From: Neurospora tetrasperma FGSC 2508
Lineage: Eukaryota; Ascomycota; Sordariomycetes; Sordariales; Sordariaceae
DNA: 64,000 nt
Direction: 5' to 3'
NCBI RefSeq assembly: GCF_000213175.1
Contig: NW_009799099.1
Location: 1,690,675 to 1,754,674 of the forward strand
Each line of letters opens with the position of its first letter. Position 1 is the stretch's first letter. A program made the translations under genes and the position numbers. The notes below the pieces were generated by a model. The model was given only the letters and a program-made list of their open reading frames with translations. It was not told where the DNA came from and did not search any database. Below are positions 10,813 to 22,382 of the stretch, one piece after another.

Positions 10813-12533
10813 CTAGATCTCATATTGGTCCTCATCCACGTAAAAGGAACCCATGTCACCATTACCACCACCACTACCGTCCCCGGTCATGTTGCTCGGC
10901 AAGCCCATGCCCATGCCCGGAGTCGTAGTAAAATCCTGGCTGAAATTTCCAGAGCTTCCGTGTCCTCCTCCTCCTCCCCCTCCTCCTCCTCCCAGGGTAC
11001 GGACGGCAGCGCCAAAGAGGCTCTGAGACTGCGTGTAATCATCTTCGTCGTCACTAACAATGTTGATGTACCCAGCAGAGTTGTTGTTGTTGTTATTGTT
11101 GTTGCTGTTTTGCGTGTTGTGCTGCTGTTGCTGAAGGTATCCGCCGGTGGTGGTGGCGGTATATCCATGGTTGCCACCAAAGATGCTGGTGGTAGCGGAA
11201 GCAAAGCTGGTGGTCACTCCACCGTCGAAGGACATGCCGGCGTTGTTGTAGGAGAGGGCCTCCTGCTTAATGTTGAAGCCCTGGGATTGGGACTGGCTCT
11301 GGCTTGTTTGTGCAGAGGCATTGGGGGGAAATTCCGGTGCAGGCGTGTGATACTCTGATGCGGCGCGCTCGTTTTGCGCCATACCGTTGGTGAAGAAATC
11401 GTTATTACCACCTGTAGCAGTAGAAGGCAGCGGCGGCATCGGAGAGGGAGAAGGCAGCCTATCGCTGACCTCAAAGATCTCATCAAGGGCCTCGGTCTTG
11501 AAGACTGGCTGGGAGGGCGGCGCGGCAGCACCAGACATGCGTCTAGGCGGCAAAGCAGTCTTGATGGGCGTCGTGCGCGTCTTCTTCGCCAAGTGGCCGG
11601 TAGGAGAGTCATCCAAGGCGTCGTAGTCGACAGACGCAGCCGACTCGTCCTTATCCGTAGTCGTTTGCGGCTCTACGTAATTCGCCTTCTTGGCTGTTGA
11701 CCTCCGCGGTTTGGCGGTGGTGCTCGTGCTTTTGCCGGTAGCAGGAGTACCAGCTCCAGCGCGGCTTCTGCCAGAGGCTGGAGTACCGGCTGGGCGGCCA
11801 CGCTTGCGGCCTGAAGGCGTTTTGTTGGTTCCTGAGCCGGAGCCGACGTTGTTAAACGCTTCAATGGGATCTTCGCCGTTGTCGACAGCGTTCTTGATGG
11901 CTTCAGCGCCAGCTTTGATGCTACGGAATTGGAACTGGAGGCCGTCGGCGGTAGATTCGCCAAAGTATCTGGCAAGTTCTGGGGCGAAGACAATGTTAGC
12001 GAAGTTCAGGAAGGCCACGATAATGATATGAAATGAGAGTGAAATTGGAAAGCCCAGATAACGAAGTCTGATGACGAAGTGACAGGTGTTGATGTTGCCA
12101 AGATGCTTCATACCGCCGGTTTCGAGGATGTCAATCTCCTCCGGATCATCGCCCCTACTGACAGCAAGGCGCAAGCATTCCGCCTGTTTACGAACAGGGC
12201 GGAAGCGATGTTCAATGGCGCTCATGGTTGCGGACTTGCCATAGTGCTGTGCGATTGCTGGAATCTCATCAGCATCTTGAGTTGTGACTCGACCACTGGA
12301 AGAGCTGAGACTGGTGATGACGTTGTGACACGATCATGTCGAAGGCGCCCAAGGAGGTGAGATAATTGGGGGCCATGGAGCAGAACAGGCACGTCGAGAG
12401 ACAAAAGTGAGAGGATGGGACACAAAAATCATGTGTTCTTACCCTTGTAGTTGAGCCTGAGCTCGGGATGAGCCGCGATCACTGCGGCCAAAAGGCGCGC
12501 CTGGGCCTCGTAGGTCTTGAAGTTTGCCGGCAT
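10813..12533 (-). CDS. AT-hook-like nuclear protein with low-complexity tail, function unknown
   Basis: Three predicted exons (12443-12533, 12114-12275, 10813-11978) join in frame to give 472 residues. The first about 85 residues form an uncharged-to-mixed helical-looking segment (MPANFKTYEAQARLLAAV, then DADEIPAIAQHYGKSA), which may be a small conserved fungal domain. I do not recognise it. GRKRGRPAGTP near residue 145 is an AT-hook-like core (Arg-Gly-Arg-Pro in a basic context), and more Lys/Arg/Thr-rich sequence follows. The remainder is disordered: Pro/Ser-rich, then poly-Gln, poly-Asn (about eight), SDDEDDY and a poly-Gly run of nine. A chromatin or transcription role is an inference from the AT-hook and nuclear-signal-like basic clusters. 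The 167-nt first intron is longer than its neighbours, so that boundary is the least certain. Confidence 0.65.
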
Positions 12534-14504
12534 TTTACTTCTACTGCAAATTGTTAGCCAGTATCGCGGCGCGAGGGTGATTGGGAGCGTACTAACTGAT
12601 TCGTATGTCTTGAGAAATTCCACAAAATGCCGAAGTTCAGTCAGCTAGTTCCAGTTTTGAGAAAGTTAACGCGTTTTGTCCGAGAGGAAAGTGAGCTGTG
12701 GAAGACGGTATGAGAGTGTACATATATATATATGTATAACCTGGTTAACCAGTGAATGGCCTGCTGTCCTTGGTGATGTTCTTCCTCGGGATCGTGGATG
12801 GTGGAAAGACGAGAGAGGGTGTGAAAGTGAGGACGGTGGGGTGGAAGGTAGAAGTCCAAACAGCGAGGACTTTATGCGGGAGAAGATTGAAAACGGGAGC
12901 CGCAGGCAACGGGAGGGTTCACATCGGATAGTATTTTTCCGAAGACTTCTGTCATCCGATGTTCCTCGAGGTCGATCGATGACCACAAGTGAAAGGCCCA
13001 GAATTCGAAAAACCAACACACCTGCCGGTAAATTTGAATTTGGTCCGACTCGAGGCCTGATAGGTAGCCACTGGTATTCATGGTTAGCACAAGTTCGTTT
13101 GTGAAGGTCCGATGGAGATGGACAGAGCACAAGTTTTGGTGATAAGGAGCAAACAGACTCAAGGAGTGCAAATGGGGAGAAAAAAAAAGCCCTACAACAT
13201 TAACCCCTAGACACATGGATAGTGCTGATAATCTGAGTTGATCAAATTGAGAGCTATATCAAGGCACTAAAGGCGATTGAGAGATCTTGAAGGTATAGAA
13301 GAAAGGTTCTGATCTTAGAGGTGCCCGAAGAGCGGATCTCCATCCCAGATATGGTCCATAGGTATGTAGACATGTCCATAACTAATATCGGAGACGAAAA
13401 TGCACATTTGCACATGAAACGGAACAAAAAGAAGGCGATATAGCAGAGCGAGCAAGGAAAGCAAATTCGTAAAAAATACACAACTCGTGTTCAAGTCGAC
13501 CATGACTTACCTATAAGTCAACCAACACGCCAAGCGCGCATCCAGTCCAGCAAGTAGACACGATATTGGGGCCTGTCAACCGTCGAGGTGTTGCCCTACC
13601 GTAGATCCAACACCCAGCGCAGAAATTGCCGTTTGGAATTGAAAGGGGGCATGTAGAAGCCGTATTTTTTTTTTGCTAGTGAGCCGGAAAAGTATTGACT
13701 GGCCGGCAGCCCCCCTTTTGGCGATATAAACAAAGAGGTGTTGTGTCAGTGTTGTGTGATGTTGCCCGGAGCAATAAGCTTGGCCGCGGTTTTGTTTACT
13801 TTTTGTCAGCCCCCACACTTCGTCTCAGGGGAACTTTTTTTTGGCTGCAAGCGAATTCTGGAAAGAGGGGAGAATGGCTGAGGGTGAAATAAGTGGACTG
13901 GCGCTCTTTTGGCACTCCACTCGGTGGTACCATAGGAGTTGGTTCAAATTTGTTTGCCCGAGACTTGGACGGACAGATATCGAACGGTCATGCTAACATA
14001 ATTTTTGGGGTTTCCTGGGAGCAAAGGTAGTTGAAAACCATAGCAATGCTAAAAATTCAATAGAACCTTTTCCAGAGCTGATATTTGAGAGGTTGAAGTA
14101 TCTCCAGTCGGAAATCCTGACGTGGCTGGGTGTTGTCCACTATCAGAGCTTCACCAGCCAAGGGGAAAAAAGACAAGGGTGAGCTGCCCATCCCTCACAA
14201 ATTCGCGACCCAAGGCTTCGTCCAAATCCATGCAAACAAAAAACCAAGATCCTGGGAGCATGATTGGTTGCACAGCTACTCTTGGAACAGCAACCGGACA
14301 ATTTCCGAACAGGACAGGCCATCAATCTGGTGCAGAGGGATGAGAGCAAGATTTGAGACGGATGAAAACGAACGGTCGAAGAGAAAATGCAAAGAATATT
14401 CAATTATAACCAGCTCTCCAAGCTGATGCTGACCAGAAGCAATCAAGGATCTTCTCGCAGCAGTTCTACAATGATAGAATACCAAACAGTCCATCTTCTA
14501 TCCT
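12534..14504. other. intergenic region between AT-hook-like and PQ-loop genes
   Basis: The right part follows the stop of the PQ-loop gene, and the left part is the promoter and leader of the AT-hook-like gene. A TATA-like alternating tract occurs at 12721-12734. Small frames on both strands overlap and show no family resemblance. Nothing else is recognisable in these 2 kb. Confidence 0.5.
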
Positions 14505-15492
14505 CTATGATATCCTCTTGTCAGCGTTCGACGTCCGCCTCGCCGCAGCACCTTCGCGGCTAGTGACCACGCTATGGCTCCCAGACACGGGGTAGTCATG
14601 GAGAGGATGCTCCTTAATAGCGCTCGAGACCCCCTCGCCGCTTCCATACATCAGATACTGGACGCCAAGATACGAGTCGCAGCAGGCCTGGAAGATACCG
14701 CAGCTCTTGAAGGACCAGGGGATCTCGCTAGACGAAGTGAAGAACCAGAACATCTTCATGGCGTCACCGGCCAACCACATGGCCAAAACCGACAGGCGGA
14801 AACCCTTGCACGAGCGCGACTTGTGGTTGATGAGGATCTGGGGGATGGGAAGGGTCGCTTCGATGGAGAGACCAATGTAGCCGATCAGAGAGGAGTAGGA
14901 CATGTAGAGGGACTCGAAGGGCGAGAAGAGGATCTGGCAGACGACAAGGCCGGCGAAGAGGTACAGGACAAATTGCCAGTACCTGTGTGTGTGTCAGCTT
15001 TCACGTCATTAGACAAATGGACAGTAGCAATTGGAATACGTACGGCTTGGGCGACTTCCACTGCCAAAAGTTGTATGGGCGCTGGTATTCTTCGTCTTGC
15101 GCCTTCGTGAAGGGAACAGCGGCGTCACCTCCCCTGGAAGATGGGGCAGGGCGGTGGTCCAGCGCAATCTTGAGGAGCACGACCTGGACTCCGACCATAA
15201 CGAGGGACTGGATGAGCAGGGCGGTGTCATACTTGGCGCCGGGATAGTAGAATATCCTGCGAATCACGGATGTTAGCTAGCGTCGCAAGTCGCAATGCGG
15301 ACCGTGGGCTTGGGGCGCAACTAACCTGAGCAGAGAAGCAACAAGCATGATCAAGGGAATGTCCAAAGAAAAGCCGGCGCTGGACTTGGCCTTGTGCATG
15401 GAGTGCGCTTGGTCGCCATAGGAGAGGACGGGCGAGAGGACGAGGAAGAGGGGAGTGATGCTGCCCGAGAGGGCCGTGAGCCACCACCACAT
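14505..15492 (-). CDS. ANY1: PQ-loop repeat membrane protein, ANY1/SLC66A2-like
   Basis: Three exons (15326-15492, 15044-15256, 14505-14982) join cleanly to 285 residues. The protein is mostly hydrophobic, with about seven predicted membrane segments. The first PQ-loop unit lies around VLSYGDQAHSMHKAKSSAGFS and lacks the literal Pro-Gln pair. The second has it, in EATLPIPQILINHKSRSCKGF. The arrangement, with SLLRIFYYPG after repeat one and WQWKSPKPYWQF between the units, matches yeast Any1 (Cfs1) and human SLC66A2/PQLC1. These act at endosome/Golgi membranes and counteract phospholipid flippases, possibly as scramblase-like factors. The C-terminal tail is hydrophilic. The donor GTACGT at 15043 and the acceptor after a CA-rich tract are strong. 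Confidence 0.82.
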
Positions 15493-16591
15493 TGTGTATA
15501 GGCGCGTGGTAGACCAAATCGAGATGTGTATGGGTAGGCGTCAAAGAATATGTATCGTCGCGCTTCGCGTTGGTGTTGCGATATCCAAAAAAGACTTGCG
15601 ACGAAGAAAAAGGGGGTTGAACGGGATCGTCAACAACGGATTGTCGAGTGCTGAACTGGGCGCGTTTGGTAGTACACTACAGTGCCTAGATCTCGGGCCG
15701 TGTATCGTGATGCCGTCTCTGTACGCCCATGAAAAAAGAAGATTAAAACAAGAATAGCACCAAAGACAGGAAGGAATCAACCAGATGAGGTGGTGTTTAA
15801 AGATTTGTTGAGTTGACGGTTCACCGATCCGCCGGACTCGAACTCGGCGTTGAAGAAGACCTGCAAGCCTCCAGGTCCGGGACCAAGGCGGGAGCCCGAA
15901 ACATGGGGATTTTTTGGCCGCCTCCCCCCTTGGAAGACAAGAAATGGAACCAATTGGCGTCGATCTCGGACGGGGACAGGCCCTGATGCCCCTGGAACGC
16001 GATTGGCGATGTGGACCCGTCATTGGAGATGACGAATGCGACGATTGTTTCTATCGGTATATTTCAGGTACCTGACTGATTTGGGGTATGTATAGTCAAC
16101 ACCTTTCGTCACGATATTCGATGTGGTTGGGGTGTGAGCCGGTAAGGTTGAAAGGTGCATCCCCGGCCACATAGGTAATCTTGACAACTAAAAGTCAACA
16201 GTTCACACCGCATTCCCGCGGCACACCTACAGATCGGATGTACTGTCCATTCTTGGTCACAAGTCGAGGTACAAGGTACATGGAGAGCCGGATACATAAG
16301 GAAGGAAGTGGATCCGCACTTTAACGGGTACCTACCCCTCCACGCCATTGCATGTCCTGTAAATATCTCTTTGAACTGACTGGATCTCACTTGGCAGGCC
16401 TCTGACATGATGGCGTTTACATCACGTCCTCAACAACTTTTTGCAATACGGCGATATTGGGTCACTTGATACGAGTAGCGAGACAAAGTAATCTCAATGA
16501 CGACGGACTCACACAAAGTGAAAGCAGTTTACAGCCCAGTCAGAAAACAAAACGGACGGTGTGAAGCTCGGCGCTCACACAAGAGATCACA
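15493..16591. other. divergent intergenic region between PQ-loop and IMPACT genes
   Basis: These 1.1 kb hold two divergent promoters. The sequence is unique, with GGTACCT-type short motifs near 16066-16075 and 16326-16335. No further gene or RNA is visible. A T-arm-like piece near 15835 on the minus strand does not fold as tRNA. Confidence 0.5.
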
Positions 16592-17482
16592 ATGTCCGAA
16601 CAACTAGCCGACGAGCTCGAAGCCATCAACTCCATCTACGGCGACGGCACCCTCTCCCCATCCGACGACTCACCCGCCACTTACATCCTGACTCTCCCCG
16701 GCGACATCACCTCATCCACCCTGCGTCTTCAGTTCCCCCCAGCCTACCCCGATGAACCACCCGTCGTTCTCGGCACCCACTCCTCCGGCGAGCACGCTAA
16801 GCGCGGCGCCGCTGCTCGAGACCTGGCTCTGTTCCGCGACGCAGTCGGCGAGGTGTACGAGCCGGGCCAAGTCTGTCTGTTTGATGCCATTGAGCAAGTG
16901 AAGGAACTCATAGCCGCAGTCACCACGGCGGAGAAGGAGGATGAGGAGGAGGAGGACGTGGAGGAAGGAAACGGAAAGAGGGTATCCTCATATGAGGCAA
17001 CAGCAGCAACTCATGATACACAGACAGGAGGAGGAGGAGGAGATCTCCTTGGCCCCGAACCTCCCTGGACGCTCTCCCTCCCCATGATCGAACTCAAATC
17101 GACCTTCATCGCCCGCTGCGCGCCAGTCGCCTCTCCGCAACAGGCGGCGCAGTACCTGCAACACCTGCTGGCGTCGGACAAGCGTGTGCGGGCGGCTACG
17201 CACAACATTACGGCGTGGCGGATCCGCGGGCCAAACGGCACTTCGTTCCAGGACTGCGACGACGACGGGGAGACGGCGGCGGGCGGCAGGCTGCTACATT
17301 TGATGCAGCTGATGGACCTGTGGGACACCATGGTCGTGGTGACGCGGTGGTATGGAGGCCAGAAGCTAGGGCCGAGGAGGTTTGCGCTGATTAACGGCGC
17401 GGCGAGGGATGCGTTTGTTAGGGCGGGGTTGGTGGATGAGGAGAACAAGCAGGAAGGGAAGAAGAAGAAGGGTGGGAAATGA
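16592..17482 (+). CDS. YIH1: IMPACT/Yih1 family protein (RWD + UPF0029), inhibitor of Gcn2 activation
   Basis: A single-exon protein of 296 residues. Residues 1 to about 115 form an RWD domain, starting EQLADELEAINSIYGDG and continuing FPPAYPDEPPVV. An acidic Glu-rich linker (about 120-140) and a flexible Gly stretch follow. From about residue 170 comes the ancient IMPACT domain with STFIARCAPV, HNITAWRIRG, DDDGETAAGG and the signature VTRWYGGQKLGPRRF. Yeast Yih1 binds Gcn1 through its RWD domain and keeps Gcn1 from stimulating the eIF2-alpha kinase Gcn2. It thereby dampens general amino-acid control and also binds actin. The tail is Lys-rich. The start is fixed by the match of MSEQLADELEAINSIY to other RWD N-termini. 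Its 3' neighbour, transcribed toward it, is a CASTOR-like amino-acid-sensor relative. Confidence 0.92.
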   Translation: MSEQLADELEAINSIYGDGTLSPSDDSPATYILTLPGDITSSTLRLQFPPAYPDEPPVVLGTHSSGEHAKRGAAARDLALFRDAVGEVYEPGQVCLFDAIEQVKELIAAVTTAEKEDEEEEDVEEGNGKRVSSYEATAATHDTQTGGGGGDLLGPEPPWTLSLPMIELKSTFIARCAPVASPQQAAQYLQHLLASDKRVRAATHNITAWRIRGPNGTSFQDCDDDGETAAGGRLLHLMQLMDLWDTMVVVTRWYGGQKLGPRRFALINGAARDAFVRAGLVDEENKQEGKKKKGGK

Positions 17483-17833
17483 GTGGGCTGGTAATAGTCT
17501 CAAGATTGCCCAGCTTTGATTGCTGACAGTAACTACACAGCAAGAATATTGAGAAAAAGAGATCTCGAAGGCCTATTTAGCAGATATCAAGATGATTTCA
17601 TTCGCTACATCGCAGCCAAAACACCACGCAGCTCCGTCCAACCATGCAACTTTCTCCAAAGATTACAGCCAACGCCAAATTATCCTCCGCCGCGCCGATT
17701 TTTGACACCACGATATGAAGGAGTCGAGATTGTACAAACTTTTGGGCTTTTTCACCATGAACGACTATCCCCAAAGCCGGGCCAACGCAGAATGTCCTTC
17801 TCAGCCACGCATCACAATCGGAAACGGTGTCAC
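17483..17833. other. short convergent intergenic region
   Basis: The 351 bp between the IMPACT stop and the stop of the CASTOR-like gene probably hold overlapping 3' UTRs. A minus-strand frame continues through most of it, following a donor-like GTGAGT that coincides with the CASTOR-like stop. An alternative spliced C-terminus is conceivable but unsupported. Confidence 0.5.
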
Positions 17834-19256
17834 TCACCCCTGCTTTTTCAGCAACGGCTCCAAGATGCCCAGAGCCGTCACGGCTTGCTCACAGGACAAG
17901 ATCACAGCGCCGGCCCTCGCCGTCGACAAGTACGACAGCTCCACGCTCTCCGCCATGGGCATGTCCTTGACCAACCTCCCGGCAACCCCCGAAACGATGC
18001 CCGTTGCCTCGAACGGCAAGTTGACCAGGTCGAGAAAGATGGGTACCAGCGTGCCCTCTGTCGGTCCCACCAGCGAGTCGCCAAACATGTCCACCAGCGC
18101 CTTGTCCAGCAGCAGCGAAGGGGGGTCATCTTGCGCCAGGGTCACCGAGAGGAACCGCGGCTGCGACACCAGCGCCGAGATGATGCTTGTGTACAGCTTG
18201 GTGTCGACTGTGTCAATCCAGCTGTTCCTCCTTCTGCGCGGGTAGTAACCGGCGCCGCCATTTGCGCTTCCGTCCCCATCAATCTCACCGCTGTAGGCCG
18301 TCCCGTTGCCGCCGGTCATGGAAACATTCCCTCCACTATGTCCATGGCCACGTCCGCCCTCGCCGCCCCCGCCGCCGTGGATGCTTGTCTTCTCCCTCCC
18401 CGAGCAATGCACCAGCCTCAACCCGGGTTCCACAAACGGCACCACGTTCCGCCTCTTGAGCGTCTCAAACGTCTTGAGCTGCAGTTCCCCTGCATCTGAA
18501 GGGGGCGGCGTAGTCGGCATCATCGGGGTCAACATCCCACTAAGCCCGCCATTTCCACTTGATGCGCTGGCATAATGATAACCCATCCCGGACGCCATAG
18601 TCACCGACCCCCTCCTCGATCCATACCCATCGAACCCGTTTTCATCTCCACCCTCCTCCTCGACAAATACAAATCCGCCCTTGGCCCTCAACGTCTCCAC
18701 CACCGCTCTCCTGTCTTTGGTCGGCACCAGGATGAAGTCCGAGTAATACGTCGTGATGAAGAAAATCGGGATCCCCGCCAAGGCAAGCGGGCAAGTCAAG
18801 TCGACGACGCGCGAGCCGGCGTCCATGCCGGCGCTGATGACGGAAAACACGGCGTAGGCATCCTTGGAAACCGAAATCGTTTTTGCTTGGTCTTCTGGTA
18901 GGCGCGCGATGGCGGGCTCAAAGACGGCGCGGGCCCAGGAGGAGGGGCAGACGACGGAGCATTCGAGGGGCGTGATGGAGATGTTTAGAAAGGTTGTTTC
19001 ATCTTGGTGGTGGAAGTTACCGACGGGTGGTGAGGGTGTTGCTGATGGTAATGGTTGGCTTGGTGGAAGAAGGATCTGCAGGATGGGTTGGAGGAAGGTT
19101 GAGTAGAGGGGGAGGGGAATGTGGATGAGACGCAGGGTTCCATCCTGTTATTTTGGTTTCCAAGAGGAAGGATTAGCGATGCTATTGTGGGGTGAGAATG
19201 GTATAAGAAATACGGAAAAGGGGATGGATTACCAGGAAAGTTATTTGTGCGTTCAT
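17834..19256 (-). CDS. CASTOR-like ACT-domain protein (GATS family)
   Basis: Two exons join in frame to 444 residues: 19233-19256 encodes MNAQITFL, and 17834-19144 carries the rest. The N-terminal half has a tandem ACT arrangement: LRLIHIPLPLY, FLNISITPLECSVVCP, then AGIPIFFITTYYSDFILVP. This matches the GVSVLMLSTYQTDFILV block of human CASTOR1/2. The C-terminal half repeats the theme with RFLSVTLAQDDPPSLL and GIVSGVAGRLVKDMPMAES followed by ELSYLSTARAGAVIL. Between them lies a low-complexity Gly/Ser/His-rich insertion (about residues 165-300) that is absent from animals. CASTOR proteins bind arginine and regulate GATOR2-TORC1 in animals. What the fungal relatives sense is not established to my knowledge. 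The gene converges on IMPACT/Yih1, another nutrient-signalling regulator. The tiny first exon is supported by a clean donor and acceptor and by the need for an N-terminal beta strand. Confidence 0.78.
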
Positions 19257-19411
19257 AGCAATGAATGTGTGTTGATTGCTTCCCTTGATCTGGAGTTCTC
19301 TTTGATGGTTTCCGTAAGATGCCCAAGGCACGCCTTGGTGATTTTGAGAAAGACAGCCAGGATGGAACCCTTGTCACTTCTATTTCCTGCGATGATTTAT
19401 CGCCTCTGAAG

Positions 19412-19432
19412 AAAAAAAAAAAAAAAAAAAAA
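19412..19432. repeat. poly-A homopolymer
   Basis: A run of 21 A residues on the plus strand, about 160 bp upstream of the CASTOR-like start. On the coding strand it reads as poly-T, a common promoter element in fungi. Confidence 0.85.
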
Positions 19433-19873
19433 TTCGAATGAATGGCGTCGAAGGGGTGATGAGAAATGAGGTGATCAAGGTGTGACCTTGTGACGTCTCG
19501 AAAAAGAGGAGTTGAGCTTTAAACAGTTTTGGAGTAACACCTGGGTAAGGCGAAAGTGAGGTGCGTTTTGAGGGGTCCACTGGATCGTTTTTGGGTAGGT
19601 GACTGTTCCGGACTCCCGATCTATTCCGTACAATCAAAGCGGAGTCCGTCGTCACGTCACAAAATGTCAGTTCTTGGATTGTCGATCTGTAAAGATAGGA
19701 GATAGATAGGTGGATCAGCAGGTAGCTATGTGAAACAAAGTAGGCTCGGTCGGACTGAAAGAGCCGCGAGTCCAGTCACCGAGGACGCGAGATGGAAAGG
19801 GAACTCAATGGGTAGGTGGGGGGTAATCGTCAAAGTATACAAGATAGGAGATTGTGGAAGTGGAAAGGATGGA

Positions 19874-19880
19874 TGAGTCA
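19874..19880. promoter_or_regulatory. Gcn4/CPC1-type box TGAGTCA
   Basis: An exact match to the palindromic general-control element TGASTCA lies about 620 bp upstream of the CASTOR-like start codon. Such 7-mers occur by chance several times in 64 kb, so functional use is only a possibility. Confidence 0.25.
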
Positions 19881-22382
19881 ACCCAAAGGAGAGAGGAACG
19901 GACAAGGACCAGAAGGGCAAGGATATATGGAGATATTAAAGAAATTTGAGATGAATAAGCGAAGGTTCAGAGACGTAAAAGAGGGAAAAAAGAGATGGGC
20001 ATATCGAAAACAAGTGGAAGCTCCTTCGTCAAAGTGATGAATGTAAGAGGGAGTGAGCGCTTCTCCAGTTCCACTTCCTTCAGTTCTCCATCTGCTGAGT
20101 ACAGTATCTACTTGCTCTCTTTGTGACATTGTAAAGCTTGGCGGGGCAGAGGATGAAGGGGACCCGACCCGAGATCGGGGGGAGCGTCTGGGTCCGGGAG
20201 AAGAACTGATAAGGTAGAGGTGCCTTACCTGCCCGTGATTGTGCTATAACCTAAGCCGGGGCCCTGGCCATCGTGTTGGAGAACCTCTTTCGAACCCACG
20301 GCAGAACCTCAAGACGAAGTCCGCCTGCATATATAGTGATGATGCCTGCATGCGATGCAGTATTTAGTGCTATGGCGATCGATGCAAGTCCTCGATTCAA
20401 ATATTTGGAATGATCACCGGGCTGCATACCCAGGGGTTGACGATAGGTGTAGAGTCCAGGTATGCTAGCTAGTGTACGCAGTATGTATAACCTTGCGTCC
20501 AGTGCAGGCACCAGGTAGGTAGGTGGCGGGGCAGGCGATGTGAAAAACAGTCCGGACACGCTTCCGTTATAGGTACTATCAAACCAGACCCAGTGAGGGT
20601 CCGAGAGCTTTCTATCACATGAGATCGCCTGTGGGGGTATCACTATCGGTCGGTCAGGCGCCTTTTGACAAAACATAAAAAGAAAATGTCAGCAGAAAAA
20701 GAAGAAGAGGAAACCCGGTGAAAAAATGTCTTTCTAGTGTATCAGGACCAGGGGTCTTCGGCACATCACTTATCCACCTCCATGCTTGCGCACCTGCAGG
20801 TAACCGCGGGCGCTTGTCATGTCCCCTCGGGTGCATCTAGCGTTCTCGAAATGCTGCAACCTATTCCCATCATCTCTGTCTCACTTTGCCTTCTTGATAA
20901 TGGATATTGATTTCGGCGTTCAGAATGCGGTCTTTGTCGGGCTACACCAAGATTCAAGATCACTCCGATTCGAATCATCGCCAAGCACGTCATGAGTGGA
21001 AGACGTCGATGCATACATACCTCTACAAGAGGAGAGGTGTCTACTTCTTTCTATTTTGCATCTCCTGCTCCACCACTCTGGGCAAACGCCAGTAAGACAG
21101 ATGGGTTACAACGCACACCTCCTAGGTAATGTACCTACAATGCCATGCCGGCACTACGTAGGCAATGTAGTGTACTATACATGTAAAGCAAAGTCAAAGG
21201 ACGAAACGCAGGTACCTCACCTCTGCTTGCGCCCTCAAGATTGCCTGCCTGTCAGCCATGGTTCCTTTCACAGCCTTTCAGTTTCACCTCATTGCTGGTG
21301 ACCTGGCGCCACCGCAACAACAATTGACCCTCGCAAAAGGGTCATTGGTTCTTCTCCTTGGGCAGCAGAAAGTGTGGGGGAAGCCTCTCTTGTTGAACAG
21401 CGCAAAAAAAGACAGATCAAATCCCGAGAAGTGAAACCCCCCCCTTCTTTCTCCCCTGTTCCTTTCTTGGTAGTCAGCCTGGATCGGATCACTATAGCCA
21501 GGAGGAAGCACATGTCGACCATCTTCGGAAACAGCCAACTTCTCGAGTCTTCGCAGCCTTCACCTGATAGTTTCCCTTCCAGTTACACACCGGTCATGTC
21601 GAGAAAACGCGGCACGTCAGAAGCCACACCGAGAACTTGAACTTGCCTTTGTACAACAAGAGACAAGAGATAACGCAGCAAAGAACGCCCCTGTTTCAAA
21701 GCTTTGTTCGTTCTCGCATGATTGGCCAAAAAAGCTCAATTGTATGTTCCGGTTTGCTTTGCTTCTGCTTGACAGGTCGCGGTACCCGAGCTTGTGCCAC
21801 CTAGAAGAGAAGGTTTGAACACCGATCATCGGACCGAGTTCTGGCTTTCACTCTGTCTCGTGGCAGCCTCTGTCCGGAAGCAAATTATCAAACATGCAAG
21901 TGATTAGGGGATCCGGCATACCCAAGACCATGCTTGATGGTCATCGGAATGTCGAGTCTTCTTATTCGGCTCAACATGCAACGGCAAACTGCAAGAAGGC
22001 TACAGAGCTCTCCGATCCAAGGGGTATGCTGCAGCGTGGGACAGATCGTTTCAACCTATTGCGACATGCTAAATGGCAGTTCCCCATCGAAGAAGGATGC
22101 AACCACTAGCCGAACCGAATGCGTGCAGAAATTCGGAACGACAGTCCTGCGACTCTCTCCATTTGCGGAATAAAACCCCCGGGATAGATAGACATAGGGT
22201 ATAACCTGGATGGACACAAAAATAGATATATCAGGTCAACAAGTCAAATGTCTTGCAACATCCCGCACGACCCCAGGGGTACAATATCCGAGAGATTGCA
22301 GTTTAGGTATGCGTGAAAGACAAAGGTGGCTGGGGAAGAGGAGACAACTCATCCGACATCGTTTTATTTCCTACACGTCTTC

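Larger units (their letters stand above)
19257..22382. other. 3.1-kb intergenic region upstream of the CASTOR-like gene
   Basis: This is the promoter and leader of the CASTOR-like gene, plus the 3' flank of the METTL25-like gene. It holds a poly-A run at 19412-19432, a TGAGTCA box at 19874-19880 and several CTAGTGTA / GTAGTGTA words (20469, 21169). A segment near 21121-21185 is packed with TACC, GTAC and TAGTGTAC words. Short frames are scattered on both strands with no resemblance to proteins I know. No gene is supported. Confidence 0.5.

Noticed and set aside
15825-15860. tRNA T-arm-like sequence on the minus strand (GAGTTCGAGTCC)
   Set aside because: The flanking bases do not pair into a T stem and no D or anticodon arm is found upstream.
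17598-17837. Extra 3' exon for the CASTOR-like gene after a GTGAGT at its stop
   Set aside because: The protein already ends where CASTOR relatives end, and the extra frame has no family resemblance.
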